A stretch of DNA of 51,058 nucleotides, taken from a bacterium (GTDB lineage Bacteria; Gemmatimonadota; Gemmatimonadetes; Gemmatimonadales; Gemmatimonadaceae). Of this stretch, positions 1 to 8,286 are shown one piece after another. The stretch lies in contig JAIXTI010000205.1 of the NCBI GenBank assembly GCA_027484025.1, positions 1 through 51,058 of the forward strand. The letters are read 5' to 3'. The position numbers were made by a program, and so were the translations under genes. Position 1 is the stretch's first letter. Each line of letters begins with the position of its first letter. A model generated the notes under the pieces. It did no database searches. It saw only the letters and a program-made list of their open reading frames with translations, and was not told the origin of the DNA.

Positions 1-60
1 ACTGTGGTAGCAGTGCCCCGACTGTCGTGGCTGTACCCCGACCGTGGTGGCTGTACCCCG
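1..60. repeat. Three 20-bp degenerate tandem repeats
   Basis: Three consecutive 20-bp units (1-20, 21-40, 41-60) share the pattern AC-YGT-GTGG-CTGTACCCCG with a few substitutions each, so the phase is exactly 20 bp. Positions 63-84 carry a looser reverse-complement echo (ACCACGACC then CAACAGCCCC). The array begins at the window edge, so its full length is unknown. It lies upstream of ftsZ in sequence with no convincing gene. It may be a regulatory-protein binding array or a decayed intergenic repeat; nothing in the window decides between these. Confidence 0.6.
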
Positions 61-453
61 ACACCCACCACGACCAACAGCCCCAAACCACGACTCCCAG
101 TCGCACCGATCACAGCAAAACACTGTGCACATCGGGCCTCCGCCGCAAAAGATCACGAACCGTACACAATCACAATCGTGTGGATAAAATGACGTCCGTT
201 TTGTGACAGCCCGGGCCGCCCGCAAAAAGCGCCAACTTCAACAAAATCCAGTGCTTGCGCGTGGCGATCGAACGTGTATTCTAGGGGAGCTTCAGTACCT
301 GCATCTGCTTCATCAACATTTGCACATCGGTCGGGAGCGCGGACCATCAACGCCGGTGGAGCTCGCCGCAATCCGACCGCCAGCCGTCCGTAAAATCCGG
401 ACGACTGCGACCTCCACCCTGTGCCCGCCCAGCCCCGTATGGAGCTCCCCAGA
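61..453 (+). promoter_or_regulatory. Non-coding leader/control region of ftsZ
   Basis: No convincing gene lies before ftsZ. The open frames here (a 62-residue one on plus, a longer one on minus running antisense into ftsZ) have no recognisable domain and look like chance frames in G+C-rich DNA. The stretch from about 140 to 250 is visibly richer in A and T than the coding DNA, as expected for a control region. A weak sigma-70-like pair is TTGCGC at 255-260 and TATTCT at 277-282 with a 16-bp spacer. Both boxes match consensus only partly, so the promoter assignment is tentative. Confidence 0.4.
179..187 (-). promoter_or_regulatory. Perfect DnaA-box 9-mer upstream of ftsZ
   Basis: Positions 179-187 read TGTGGATAA on plus, which is the canonical DnaA box TTATCCACA on minus. 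In DNA with about two-thirds G+C, an A/T-rich 9-mer like this is expected well under once in a window of this size. It sits about 270 bp before the ftsZ start in an A/T-enriched patch. DnaA controls ftsZ transcription in Caulobacter, so a regulatory role is plausible. Only one exact box was seen, so this is not evidence for a replication origin. Confidence 0.5.
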
Positions 454-1707
454 ATGACCTTCGAGTTCGAAGAGAGCGCTTCCCAGAACGCCCGCATGAA
501 GGTGGTGGGCGTCGGAGGCGGCGGCGGCAACGCCGTGAACCGCATGATCGAGGAGCACCTCGAGGGTGTGGAGTTCATCTCGGTGAACACCGACGCGCAG
601 GCCCTCATGAACTCGAAGGCCGACGTCAAAATCCAGATCGGCAAAAAGCTCACGCGCGGCCTTGGCGCGGGCGCCCGTCCGGAAATCGGCCGTCAGGCCA
701 TCGAAGAAAACCGCGAAGACACCAAGCGGGTGCTCGGCAACGCCGACCTCGTCTTCATCACCTGCGGCATGGGCGGTGGCACGGGCACCGGCGCCGCGCC
801 GGTGGTCTGCCAGCTCGCGCGTGAAGCCGGGGCGCTCACCGTCGGCATCGTCACCCGGCCGTTCCTCTTCGAAGGCCGCAAGCGCATGCGCCAGGCCGAA
901 GAGGGCATCGCCGAAATGCGCAAGCACGTGGACACGATGATCATCGTGCCCAACGAGCGGCTCCTCGCCGTCGTGGGCAAGGGCATCCCGTTCCACGAGG
1001 CGCTCAAGAAGGCCGACGAAGTCCTCCTGCACGCCACGCAGGGCATCTCGGTGCTCATCTCCGAGACGGGTATGGTGAACGTCGACTTCGCCGACGTGCG
1101 CACCGTCATGCAGAACGGCGGGTCGGCGCTCATGGGCACCGGCATCGGTCGCGGGGAAAACCGCGCCACCGAAGCCGCGCAGCAGGCCATCGCCTCGCCG
1201 CTGCTCGACAACGTCTCCATCTCCGGCGCGACCGGCGTGCTGGTCAACATCACCGGCGGCGAAGACCTCACGCTCGGTGAAGTGCACCAGATCAACGACA
1301 TCGTCCACGACGCCGTCGGCGACGACGCCGAAATCATCTTCGGTGCCGTGCATGAGCCCGCCATGATGGGGGAAATCCGGGTCACGGTCATCGCCACCGG
1401 CTTCGACCGCTACCTGCAGGGCAACCAGCCGGCCACCTCCGCGGCCAGCAACAGCCCGTTTGCCCCTTCCGCTCGGCCTCAGGTTCCGGCACATTCCGAA
1501 GTGCAGGCGGCCGGCGTCAAGGCTCCCTCGGTGCTGCCGTTCCCGTCCGGGACCCGGCCGCCCGTGAGACCTTCGGCGGCGCCCGCTCGTCCGGCATGGG
1601 AAGGGGCGCAGCCGCGTCCGCCCCGTGTACCGCCCCCGTCCCCGTCGTCCAGCGCTGAGCTCGACGATATGGAAATCCCGACGTTCATTCGGAGACAGAT
1701 GGATTGA
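454..1707 (+). CDS. ftsZ: Cell division GTPase FtsZ
   Basis: FtsZ is the tubulin-like GTPase that polymerises into the Z-ring at the division site. The protein has 417 residues, within the usual range. The N-terminal nucleotide-binding stretch ([14 protein letters not shown]) and the tubulin signature [10 protein letters not shown] are both intact. After the GTPase and C-terminal domains comes a Pro/Ala/Ser-rich linker of roughly 100 residues. It ends in the conserved C-terminal peptide ([11 protein letters not shown]) that binds FtsA, ZipA or other partners. I chose ATG 454 because GGAG at 441-444 lies 9 nt upstream; in-frame GTG 421 and ATG 439 lack such a site. The stop overlaps the start of the next gene by 4 bp (TTGA), so translation is probably coupled. 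FtsA would be expected upstream, beyond the window. Confidence 0.97.
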   Translation: MTFEFEESASQNARMKVVGVGGGGGNAVNRMIEEHLEGVEFISVNTDAQALMNSKADVKIQIGKKLTRGLGAGARPEIGRQAIEENREDTKRVLGNADLVFITCGMGGGTGTGAAPVVCQLAREAGALTVGIVTRPFLFEGRKRMRQAEEGIAEMRKHVDTMIIVPNERLLAVVGKGIPFHEALKKADEVLLHATQGISVLISETGMVNVDFADVRTVMQNGGSALMGTGIGRGENRATEAAQQAIASPLLDNVSISGATGVLVNITGGEDLTLGEVHQINDIVHDAVGDDAEIIFGAVHEPAMMGEIRVTVIATGFDRYLQGNQPATSAASNSPFAPSARPQVPAHSEVQAAGVKAPSVLPFPSGTRPPVRPSAAPARPAWEGAQPRPPRVPPPSPSSSAELDDMEIPTFIRRQMD

Positions 1708-2975
1708 CTTCCTCGCGAAAGCTGCTCGTTGCCGCCGGTTGCCTTGGCATCGGAGCGGCTGTTATCGCGCTAGGACGTCCTGTTCAAGAGCGCCCCGCGG
1801 CCAGTGTTCTGGCGGCGGGGCCTCGTGTTTCTGTCGCCGCCCGGTGGCGCACTAAAACCGACACCATCCGGCGGGGTGAGCCGCTCTCCGTGGCGCTCGA
1901 GCGCGCCGGGCTGGCCCCCGAAGAAGCGGTGGAAGCCTTGAGCGCTGCCTCCGCGCTCGACCCGCGCAAAGTGCGCGCCGGCACGACCATTACCACCAAG
2001 GTCGATCCCGATTCCGGCGCCTCCGAAGTCGTGCTGCAACTCGCCATCGATCGCGTGGTCCGCTTCACCCGCTCGGTGGGGCAGGGGTGGACCGAAAAGG
2101 AAGAGACGCTTCAGTGGACGACCGACACCGTCGTGGTGGGCGGCGTCGTGACCTCCACGCTGACCGCCGCGGTGGCCGAAGGCGCCGACGCGTTTCCTGA
2201 GCGTCAGCGCACCGAGCTCGCCTACGCGCTCGCCGACATTCTCGAGTATCGCGTCGATCTGAGCCGCGATCTCCAAAAGAACGACTCGGTGCGCGTCATG
2301 GTCGAGCGCCAGACCGCGCCCAACGGACTCGTTCGCCCCGGCAACATCATTGCCGCGCGGCTCACCGTCGCCGGCAAGCCGGTCGAAACCATGCGCTTCA
2401 CGCAAGGCACGCGTGTGTCGTACTTCGACGGGGAAGGCAAGTCCATGCGCGCCGCGTTCCTGCGGGCGCCGTTGGCGTTCCGTCGTATTTCCAGCGTGTT
2501 CGGACTGCGTCGCCATCCCATTCTTGGCACCGTGCGCCGTCACCAGGGAATGGACTATGCCGCTGCCTCGGGCACGCCGGTGCGCGCGCTGGGCAACGGC
2601 CGCGTGATCTTCGCCGGCTGGAAGGGCGGCTACGGCAAGACCATCGAAATCCGTCACACCAACGGCTACGTCACGCGCTACGGCCACCTGCGGGCCATGA
2701 GCGTGCGCTCGGGACAGTCGGTCAGCATCTCGCAGACCATCGGGCAGGTCGGCACCACGGGACTCTCCACCGCGCCGCACCTGCATTTTGAGGTGCTCGT
2801 CAACGGGACGCATCGCGACCCACGCGTGGCGCTGCGCAATGTCACTGGCGAACCGCTCGCGGCGTCGCAGCGCTCGGTCTTCGCCGAGCTCAAGTCGCGC
2901 CTCTTTGCGCAGCTCGATCAGCCGGGGGCGCGCATGGCGCATCGCGAGCCGACCGGTCGCCCCAGCGGCGATTGA
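1704..2975 (+). CDS. M23 family (LytM-type) metallopeptidase
   Basis: Predicted envelope peptidoglycan endopeptidase or division-hydrolase activator of 423 residues. A short N-terminal hydrophobic segment (about residues 8-25) would export or anchor it. A middle region of about 200 residues starts with a LysM/OapA-like stretch ([17 protein letters not shown]). The C-terminal M23 domain (about 255-375) keeps the zinc and catalytic motifs: [17 protein letters not shown] (HxxxD type), then YGH and HLHFE. With all ligands present it may be an active enzyme, unlike degenerate EnvC/NlpD factors. The TTG start at 1704 is embedded in the ftsZ stop, and coupling to ftsZ supports a role in septal wall splitting. 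A strong terminator follows at 3041-3076. Confidence 0.88.
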   Translation: MTSSRKLLVAAGCLGIGAAVIALGRPVQERPAASVLAAGPRVSVAARWRTKTDTIRRGEPLSVALERAGLAPEEAVEALSAASALDPRKVRAGTTITTKVDPDSGASEVVLQLAIDRVVRFTRSVGQGWTEKEETLQWTTDTVVVGGVVTSTLTAAVAEGADAFPERQRTELAYALADILEYRVDLSRDLQKNDSVRVMVERQTAPNGLVRPGNIIAARLTVAGKPVETMRFTQGTRVSYFDGEGKSMRAAFLRAPLAFRRISSVFGLRRHPILGTVRRHQGMDYAAASGTPVRALGNGRVIFAGWKGGYGKTIEIRHTNGYVTRYGHLRAMSVRSGQSVSISQTIGQVGTTGLSTAPHLHFEVLVNGTHRDPRVALRNVTGEPLAASQRSVFAELKSRLFAQLDQPGARMAHREPTGRPSGD

Positions 2976-3021
2976 TCGCAAAAGACACCGAGCAGTTCAC
3001 ACCACTGCTGCGTAACAGACG

Positions 3022-3076
3022 GGGAGCCGACGCTCCCACCCGCGGGGCAGGAGAATCTGACTTCTTCTGCCCCGCG
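3022..3076 (+). terminator. Double-hairpin terminator after the ftsZ operon
   Basis: Two hairpins lie in tandem. The first pairs GGGAGC (3022-3027) with GCTCCC (3032-3037) around a 4-nt loop. The second pairs 3041-3055 with 3062-3076, 15 bp including one G-T wobble, around a 6-nt loop, and is followed by CCCTTTCTCT. There is no clean T-tract, which is usual in G+C-rich genomes. It closes the ftsZ-M23 unit. Confidence 0.75.
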
Positions 3077-3114
3077 CCCTTTCTCTGCCATGTGCGCTCC
3101 GTGAGCTTTCATTC

Positions 3115-4995
3115 GTGATTCGCTGGATTCTCGCTCTCGCGCTCGGCCTCGTGGCCGCGTGGTTCGCCTATGGGCGGTCCGCCGCGGCACCTCGTGCGCA
3201 GACCCCCACGCTGACGTGGCTACTGGCCGCGCTTCGCGCCGCCGCCGTAACCGTCGTGGCCGCGCTGCTCTTCGGGGCACCCATGGGGCGTGCCACGCCG
3301 CGTGCGCCGTTGGTGGCCATTGATGCGTCGGCCTCCTGGCGCCGAGCCGTGGGTGACGAAAGCACCTACGTGCAACGGTGGCGCCGCTTTGTGAAGGATA
3401 GTGTGGTGCGCGCGGTCCCTGGCGACGCCCCGCTGGTGTTTGTGGGCGACTCGTTGCGCGATGGGGTCGGCGACGACGTGGCATCGCTCACGCCGCGTGA
3501 CGGGGCGTCACGTATGCGTCCCGCTGTCGATCGCGCAGCATCGCTCGGTCGCAGTCTGGTGCTCGTCACCGACGGGGAAATCGATGATGCCGATGCGCTG
3601 AGCGAAGCGCCGCCGGGCTCGCGCGTGATGCGTCTGGTCACGGAGCCGCGACGCGATGCGGCACTCATCGATCTCGCCGTGCCCCCTTCCGCCACCGGTG
3701 CGGACACCATCACGGTGGCCGCTACCGTCGGTGCCGGTGGCGTGGCCACCAACGAGGGCACCCTGCGCGTGCGGCTCGATGGCGTCGAGGTGGGGACATC
3801 GCCGGTGCCGGCACTCGCGCCATTCGCCAGCACGCGGATTGCCGTGCCGGTCGTCGTACCGCGAGGCGATCGGACGGCGCTCGTGCAGGGCGTGCTCGAG
3901 GTCGCCACTGATGTCGAGCCGCGCAACGATACGCTGGCAACCGCGATGGATGTGGGCGACAAGCCCACGGCGGTGTTCGTGTCCACATCGCCCGACATCG
4001 ATGTGCGCGAAGTGCTGACGGTGCTGCGTGGGGCGCTCGATGTCCCCACGCGCGCGTACCTGCGTATCGCGCCGAATGTGTGGCGTGTGGAAGGATCGCT
4101 GGCGCCCATCTCCGAAGCGGAAGTGAAGGCGCGCGCAGCGGCCGCCGGTATGTTGGTCGTGCACGGCGATACCGCGTGGCGTCCTGGTGCCGGTACCGCC
4201 GCGACGATGTCGCGCGCCCTCTGGGTGCCGGCGCCTCCGACGCAGATCGCCAAGGCAGGTGAACTCACGCGCGTGCCCGAGTGGTACGCCGCGAGTGCCC
4301 CCGCGTCGCCACTCATGGCCGCGCTGTCGGCGCTCCCCTTCGACTCGCTCCCGCCGGTCACGCTGGCAGGTCCGGCGCGCGGCAATCAGACCGTGCTCAA
4401 CATGCGACTTGGCAAGAGCGGCGAGCCACAGCCCGCCATTGCCACCCGCGAAGTGAACGGCGCGCGCACCGTCGTGATTTCCGGCTCGGGCTACGCCGGC
4501 TGGTCGTTGCGCGCGGGACGCAGTCGCGACGCGTTCACCGCCCTCTGGGGCGCTATATTCGACTGGGTGTCGGCCGGGCGCGGTGATCTGCGCGCGGCCC
4601 GTCCGGCGCCCGGACTCGTGCGTGCCGGTGAGCCTGTGCTCTGGCGGCGTGGTGGCACCGACTCGGTCGTAACGGTTCAGGTGGCGGCGCGTGGAGCCAC
4701 GGGACCGAAAACCGATTCGCTCACGTTGCGCTTCGGGACGCTGTACGACGCGCAGTCGACCCCGTTGGCCGCTGGTGTGTACGACGTGCAGGGACGTGGT
4801 GGGGCCAGCGTGCTCGTGGTCAACGCGTCGCGCGAATGGGTGCCGCGTGCGCCGTCAGTCGCGGTAGGGCCGCTGTCGCGAGGCGTCGCCGGATCGGATG
4901 CCCCGCGCTTGGCCGACGCCGGATGGCCGTTCGTGCTGGCACTCCTGCTACTCTGCGGTGAGTGGCTGGCACGACGCGCGGCCGGCCAACGCTGA
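3115..4995 (+). CDS. Membrane protein with VWA-like domain
   Basis: A 626-residue inner-membrane protein of unknown role. Two hydrophobic segments (about residues 3-19 and 33-54) precede a von Willebrand factor A-like domain. Its first strand ends in IDASAS (D70, S72, S74), which fits a MIDAS DxSxS motif, and LVTDGEIDD follows about 80 residues later. The long middle is beta-rich. A last hydrophobic segment (about 604-617) is followed by a short basic tail. This TM-TM-VWA-TM layout resembles BatA/BatB-type aerotolerance proteins, but no AAA ATPase (MoxR) partner gene is adjacent. The start is a GTG with only a weak ribosome site. It stands alone between a terminator and ftsY, 77 bp away. Confidence 0.7.
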   Translation: MIRWILALALGLVAAWFAYGRSAAAPRAQTPTLTWLLAALRAAAVTVVAALLFGAPMGRATPRAPLVAIDASASWRRAVGDESTYVQRWRRFVKDSVVRAVPGDAPLVFVGDSLRDGVGDDVASLTPRDGASRMRPAVDRAASLGRSLVLVTDGEIDDADALSEAPPGSRVMRLVTEPRRDAALIDLAVPPSATGADTITVAATVGAGGVATNEGTLRVRLDGVEVGTSPVPALAPFASTRIAVPVVVPRGDRTALVQGVLEVATDVEPRNDTLATAMDVGDKPTAVFVSTSPDIDVREVLTVLRGALDVPTRAYLRIAPNVWRVEGSLAPISEAEVKARAAAAGMLVVHGDTAWRPGAGTAATMSRALWVPAPPTQIAKAGELTRVPEWYAASAPASPLMAALSALPFDSLPPVTLAGPARGNQTVLNMRLGKSGEPQPAIATREVNGARTVVISGSGYAGWSLRAGRSRDAFTALWGAIFDWVSAGRGDLRAARPAPGLVRAGEPVLWRRGGTDSVVTVQVAARGATGPKTDSLTLRFGTLYDAQSTPLAAGVYDVQGRGGASVLVVNASREWVPRAPSVAVGPLSRGVAGSDAPRLADAGWPFVLALLLLCGEWLARRAAGQR

Positions 4996-5072
4996 CCAAC
5001 ACGCGCTGAACGCCTGGCTCGACGGGCCTTCGCGCATTCGCACTTTTCGTAATTCTTCAGGTTGCAGCATAT

Positions 5073-6002
5073 ATGTCTCGTCTGTTTCGCCGCAAAGATG
5101 ATGTGCCCAAGCGCTCCCTATGGCAGCGCTTCAAGGACGTGGTCTCCACCGATATGTCGGTGCTCTTCAAGGGCGTCGACCAAGGATCGCTCGAAGCGCT
5201 CGAGACGCTGCTCATCCAAAGCGACTTCGGGGTCACCACGTCGTTGGCCCTCGTGGCCGAAGTCGAGCGCCGGCACAAGCGCGGCGAGGTGAAGTCGGAG
5301 GTGGAGTTCCGCCGCGCCCTCGCCGACGGCGTCGAAGCCGCGCTGCGCAAGGGCAACAGCAATCCGGCGCTCCTGACCAACAGCACCGGACCCACGGTCG
5401 TGCTGGTCATCGGGGTGAACGGTGCGGGGAAGACCACCTTCATCGGCAAACTGTCCGCCTCCTTCCGCGCGCAGGGTAAGAAGGTGCTCCTCGGCGCCGC
5501 CGACACGTTCCGTGCTGGCGCGATCGATCAGCTCCGCGTGTGGTCCGAGCGTGCTGGTGTGGACTTCGTGGGCGGGGCGCCCGGCAGCGATCCCGCGAGC
5601 GTCGCGTACGACGCCGTGGACGCCGGTGTCACCCGCGGCGTCGATATCATCATCGTCGATACGGCCGGACGCCTGCACACGAGTGACGACCTGATGACGG
5701 AGCTGCGCAAGATTCATCGTGTGATCGGCAAGCGACTTCCAGACGCGCCGCACGAGATCCTGCTCGTGCTCGACGGGACCATCGGCCAGAACGCGCTCTC
5801 GCAGGCGCGCACCTTCTCGGCGGCGGTGCCCGTAACCGGCGTGGTTGTCACAAAGCTCGACGGCACGGCGAAGGGCGGTATCGTCGTCGCGGTCCACGAG
5901 TCGCTCGATGTGCCCATCAAGTTCGTCGGGCTCGGCGAACAGATCGGCGATCTCGAACCGTTCGACGCCGCCGAGTACGCCAAGGAGCTCGTCGAGACGT
6001 GA
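5073..6002 (+). CDS. ftsY: Signal recognition particle receptor FtsY
   Basis: SRP-dependent membrane targeting GTPase of 309 residues. It lacks the long acidic A domain of E. coli FtsY and begins almost directly with the N domain, as in many bacteria. The NG domain keeps the P-loop GVNGAGKTT (about residues 115-123), DTFRAGAIDQLR, DTAGRLH (about 196-202), TKLDGTAKGG and the closing GLGEQIGDLEPFD. These motifs separate FtsY from Ffh, and there is no methionine-rich M domain. ATG 5073 has an AGG about 11 nt upstream. The stop overlaps the GTG of recG by 4 bp. Confidence 0.96.
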   Translation: MSRLFRRKDDVPKRSLWQRFKDVVSTDMSVLFKGVDQGSLEALETLLIQSDFGVTTSLALVAEVERRHKRGEVKSEVEFRRALADGVEAALRKGNSNPALLTNSTGPTVVLVIGVNGAGKTTFIGKLSASFRAQGKKVLLGAADTFRAGAIDQLRVWSERAGVDFVGGAPGSDPASVAYDAVDAGVTRGVDIIIVDTAGRLHTSDDLMTELRKIHRVIGKRLPDAPHEILLVLDGTIGQNALSQARTFSAAVPVTGVVVTKLDGTAKGGIVVAVHESLDVPIKFVGLGEQIGDLEPFDAAEYAKELVET

Positions 6003-8128
6003 GCTTTCGCGGCGACTCGGATGCGCAGGAGCGTCGGCGACGCCCGCCCGCGCGTCCCGCGCCGCGTCTCACGCTGGAAACGCCCGTCACGTATCTCAAG
6101 GGCGTTGGGCCGGCACGCGGCACCATGCTCGCCAAGCTCGGCATCACGGTGGCTGGCGACCTGCTGCGCCACGTGCCGCATCGCTACGAAGATGCCACGA
6201 CGGTCACGCCGCTGGCCAACACGGTCGTCGGCGCCGATGTCACGGTGCTGGGCAAAGTCATCGCTAAGGGCGTGCTCCCCACCCGCAAGGGACTGCGCGT
6301 CTTCCAGGCCGTCATTCAGGACGCGACCGGCATGCTGGAGATCGCGTGGCCAGGACAGCCGTTTCTCGACCGCACGATCAACAAGGACGACTGGCTGCTG
6401 TGCACGGGGCCCGTGCGTTTCTTCCACGGGCGCCGGTTGCAGCCGCGCGAGTTCGTCAATCTGGGCCCCGAAGAAGAAGGTACGGGCGAGGGACGCGTGC
6501 TCGCGGTGTATCCGAGCACCGAAGGCCTGTCGGTGCGCCTGCTGCGCGCCATGGTGCAGCAGCATCTCGACGCACTGCTCCCGTTGGTGCAGGAGCCACT
6601 GCCCGCGTCCATGCTCGCCGACGCCGATGTGCCGCCGCTGCGCGATGCACTGCGCATGGTGCACCGGCCTACGAGCGTAGCGGAGGCTGTGCGGGGGCGC
6701 TCACGACTCGCCTTCGAAGAACTACTCTGCGTACAGCTGCTGCACCGCCGGGCCAACATGATGGCTCGCGACGAACGCGGCGGCCGACGATTCGAGAACA
6801 GGCGCGAGCTGACATCCAAGCTTCGCGCGGCGCTGCCGTACACGCTCACGCACGCGCAGGTCCGGGCCATTCGGGAAATCGTGCACGATATGGAGAGTCC
6901 GCGTCGCATGCACCGCCTGTTGCAGGGCGATGTCGGCGCCGGCAAAACCGTCGTGGCCCTGTTCAGCGCGCTGTTGGCCATGGAGAATGGTGCGCAAGTC
7001 GCGCTCATGGCACCCACGGAACTGCTGGCCGAACAGCACGCGCGCAGCATCGGTGCGTTGCTGGCGCCGCTGGGCATCGTGCCCGTCTTGCTCACCGGAC
7101 GGCTCAGCACCAAGGACAAGCGCGCGGCGCTCACGCGTCTCGCCAGTCACGAGGCCGTGCTCGCCATTGGGACGCACGCCTTGTTGCAGCAGGACGTGAG
7201 TTTTGCCAATCTCGGCCTCGTCATCATCGACGAGCAGCACCGCTTTGGGGTGGAACAGCGCGCCGTCTTGAGCAGCAAGGGAGAAACGCCCGACGTCCTG
7301 CTCATGAGTGCCACGCCCATTCCGCGATCGCTGGCCCTCACGATGTACGGCGATCTCGATGTCAGCGTCCTCGATGAACGACCGCCCGGTCGACAGCCCA
7401 TCACGACCGTTGTTCGTCCGGAAAGTGGCCGCGCCAAAGTTTTCGATTTCGTGAACGCGCAGCTCGATGCCGGTCGACAGGCGTATGTGGTGTATCCGCT
7501 CATCGAAACGAGCGAAAAGATCGAGTTGAAAGCGGCGACGGTCATGTACGAGTCGCTCATCACGGGGCCGCTGGCCAATCGTCGCGTGTCGCTGCTGCAC
7601 GGCCGACTGCCGGCCGATGAGCGCGATGTCATCATGCGCGCCTTCCGCGACGGCGACATTGATGTGCTCGTTGCGACAACCGTCATCGAAGTCGGCATCG
7701 ATGTCGGTAACGCGACGGTCATGATCATCGAGCATCCTGAACGCTTCGGATTGTCCCAGTTGCACCAGCTGCGCGGCCGCGTGGGACGAGGCGCCGAACA
7801 GTCGTATTGCATTCTGCTCGGCGATGTCGGCGCCGAAGCGGCCGAACGACTCGGCATGTTCGCCGCCACCGAAGATGGATTCGAGATCGCGCGTGCCGAC
7901 CTGCAGCTGCGTGGCATGGGTGACCTGTTCGGCGCGAAGCAACATGGGTTGCCCGCGTTCCGCATTGCCGACCCATTGCGGGACGAAGCGTTGAACGAAA
8001 CGGCACGCACGATTGCGGATCGCGTGCTCCAGATCGATCCCATGCTCGAGCTCGCAACGCATGCCGGACTACGTCAGCAACTCACCATCGGATACGCGCG
8101 AGCGCTCGAACTCTTCCGCATCGGATAG
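5999..8128 (+). CDS. recG: ATP-dependent DNA helicase RecG
   Basis: RecG remodels stalled replication forks and branched recombination intermediates. The 709-residue protein has the expected order. A wedge/OB-fold domain comes first (about residues 25-190, starting VTYLKGVGPARGTMLAKLGI). Helicase domain 1 follows with Walker A GDVGAGKT (about 311-318) and the DEQH box (IIDEQHRFGVEQR, about 409-421). Helicase domain 2 has VATTVIEVGIDVGNATVM and QLRGRVGRG. The C-terminal TRG-like segment is present. The GTG start at 5999 is fused into the ftsY stop (GTGA), so the two are almost certainly co-translated. No terminator was clear in the 158 bp that follow. Confidence 0.96.
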   Translation: MSFRGDSDAQERRRRPPARPAPRLTLETPVTYLKGVGPARGTMLAKLGITVAGDLLRHVPHRYEDATTVTPLANTVVGADVTVLGKVIAKGVLPTRKGLRVFQAVIQDATGMLEIAWPGQPFLDRTINKDDWLLCTGPVRFFHGRRLQPREFVNLGPEEEGTGEGRVLAVYPSTEGLSVRLLRAMVQQHLDALLPLVQEPLPASMLADADVPPLRDALRMVHRPTSVAEAVRGRSRLAFEELLCVQLLHRRANMMARDERGGRRFENRRELTSKLRAALPYTLTHAQVRAIREIVHDMESPRRMHRLLQGDVGAGKTVVALFSALLAMENGAQVALMAPTELLAEQHARSIGALLAPLGIVPVLLTGRLSTKDKRAALTRLASHEAVLAIGTHALLQQDVSFANLGLVIIDEQHRFGVEQRAVLSSKGETPDVLLMSATPIPRSLALTMYGDLDVSVLDERPPGRQPITTVVRPESGRAKVFDFVNAQLDAGRQAYVVYPLIETSEKIELKAATVMYESLITGPLANRRVSLLHGRLPADERDVIMRAFRDGDIDVLVATTVIEVGIDVGNATVMIIEHPERFGLSQLHQLRGRVGRGAEQSYCILLGDVGAEAAERLGMFAATEDGFEIARADLQLRGMGDLFGAKQHGLPAFRIADPLRDEALNETARTIADRVLQIDPMLELATHAGLRQQLTIGYARALELFRIG

Positions 8129-8286
8129 CACAACGTGACGTGAGTCACGCGCATCATCGCCAGTCGTCCCAGTTAACGAAACGTTTGCAGTGGTGGCAAG
8201 CGCAGCGGCACTGTATCGTGGACTGGAACAGTGGCGCAGCTCGTCGAAGTCGGCGAACTGGGCATTGTGATCTGGTGTGAGGTCTG

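Noticed and set aside
4..192. Short open frame at the window start
   Set aside because: Runs through tandem repeats and the DnaA box, with no ribosome site or domain.
1..453. Replication origin
   Set aside because: One DnaA box and an A/T-enriched patch are not enough; no dnaA, dnaN or box cluster is present.
313..1494. Long minus-strand open frame (393 codons) antisense to ftsZ
   Set aside because: Composition is His/Asp/Gly/Arg-rich with no domain; it mirrors codon bias in ftsZ. Classic shadow frame in G+C-rich DNA.
8135..8148. Small GTGAC/GTCAC inverted repeat after recG
   Set aside because: Only a 5-bp stem; too weak to call a terminator or operator.
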